DNA of 64,000 bases, from assembly GCA_002633005.1 (NCBI GenBank), contig NMRA01000875.1, positions 47,557-111,556 on the forward strand, written 5' to 3'. The notes beneath the pieces are model-generated. The model saw nothing but the letters and a program-made list of their open reading frames with translations, had not been told where the DNA came from and searched no databases. The stretch's first letter is position 1. Each line of letters starts with the position of its first letter. Positions 62,950 through 64,000 of the stretch are shown piece by piece. The position numbers and the translations under genes were made by a program. The DNA comes from Phoronis australis. Taxonomy: Eukaryota; Phoronida; Phoronidae.

Positions 62950-64000
62950 CAATATGTTCGTGCACACTGCTAGGCCATTGTTCATTTTTTCTTAGAACTT
63001 GACCATTTAATTCTAATGCTATCACCTTCGAATTTAAGTATTTTAGGTGCATAATAACTTATTAAACTTTAAGTTCATTCTACGCTGGATTTTTCACGGA
63101 CAATTTTCATACCAGTATAACCAACTGTAGTACCCAAAACAGTGAACAAGTTTGTCACAAAAGCACTGTATTCTCTGGATTCAATTCATGTGTTATATTT
63201 GAGGATTCTTTTGGCCTGAAATTTGTTGTTCTGTCTTTGATAATTTTTTTTTTTTCTTTGTTTGCACTTTTATTTTTAACATCTTTCAACCTCTGCTTTA
63301 CAGCATTGCTTTTCACCAGGTTCCTAATTTCTGGGTGTACAATCTCAAAATATCTGAATAAAAATTTATAACTGTTATAAACCAGTTGACACACTGGTTG
63401 ACTTCCAAGCTGTACTGACCATTTATTGCTCTGTTTGCATCACATTGCCAGAGGACAACAGGAGATTGGCAATTTAACTTCAACGGCCAAGAAAAATTTC
63501 CCACGCCTTGGCTAGAGTGGTATAGGTTCTCTATACATTGAAGTAAGGATTCCTCAATTTATATAGCAATATGGTGGAACAGTAAAATTTTATTTTGTCA
63601 AATTTTTCAACAAAAGTAAAAAGGATGAAAACATTTACTTCAATACTTGTTAAGCTGAAAAATGGCAACTTTGGCAATTGTTTTTGTTTGGAATCTGCAG
63701 ATATAACAAGGAGAACCCAAAACTATGGCAGCCGCATTTTTGCACATCCAAACTTATTTAAAGTGGCTTGGAACGTGAAAAATAGTATAAAATAAGAAAG
63801 TAAATGTTACTCATCTTGCATGAAACCTGTATCATATCGTGGCGTACAAGTTTTTTTGAAGGTTTCGTAAATATAGTGAGTTTTAGATGAGTTTGGAGTA
63901 TTTTTCTTTACGTTTGAAAGTTTACCAAAAAGACACGCCTTCGTGCTCGTCAAGTCCGACATTACAGTCCCAAAATGCATTGCGGTGCCTTATTTGGAAA
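62950..64000. other. Right flank, nothing recognised
   Basis: AT-rich, small frames only. The missing last GMPPB exon is not evident here. Confidence 0.35.

Overview
The window is animal nuclear DNA: AT-rich, with phase-consistent spliced exons, long introns, dense transposon debris and a few assembly gaps (N at 25236, 31756, 33538-33544, 53985, 57927). Gene content (a peptide-type GPCR, p38 MAP kinase, GMPPB) and the repeat types (TTAA-flanked THAP elements, hAT MITEs, Penelope and LINE relics) suggest a marine invertebrate. I cannot name the species.

Layout. 1-456 (+) is the last exon of a rhodopsin-class GPCR. 457-8600 is intergenic, with a LINE relic and two TTAA-flanked THAP elements. 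10813-27562 (-) is a complete p38 MAP kinase gene: 11 coding exons, 360 codons, promoter motifs near 27690-27720. 27.8-42.3 kb is a repeat-rich intergenic tract holding a trinucleotide satellite, a nested palindrome, a decayed copy of p38 exon 1 plus promoter, a miniature LTR retrotransposon (TRIM), a 691-bp foldback element and an inverted repeat array with a nested TIR transposon. 42845-57404 (+) is GMPPB (GDP-mannose pyrophosphorylase beta): seven exons are visible, the last (about 41 codons) is not found, and exon 6 occurs twice because two near-identical haplotype-like blocks flank an N. 57.4-64 kb has no recognised exon; it holds a tRNA-like element and a TTAA-flanked THAP transposon.

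The three genes look like ordinary housekeeping or signalling genes (p38 in stress signalling, GMPPB in GDP-mannose supply); nothing shows they act together. The most unusual material is in the repeats. (1) A dispersed, internally repetitive element (11.4-12.6, 15.9-19.1, 38.6-40.8, 47.7-49.35 kb) carries 11 exact matches to the 14-base CTCF core CCASYAGRKGGCRS; five point right on the left side and six point left on the right side. (2) A 539-bp TRIM at 36244-36782 has 152-bp LTRs that contain a tRNA-like Pol III promoter, recalling plant Cassandra elements (which carry a 5S promoter). (3) Several TTAA-flanked elements share a layout of a THAP gene on one strand and, in two families, a small acidic protein with a PY/YQFE-like motif on the other, suggesting Kolobok-type transposons. 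(4) One GMPPB haplotype block carries such an insertion while the other keeps the empty TTAA site.
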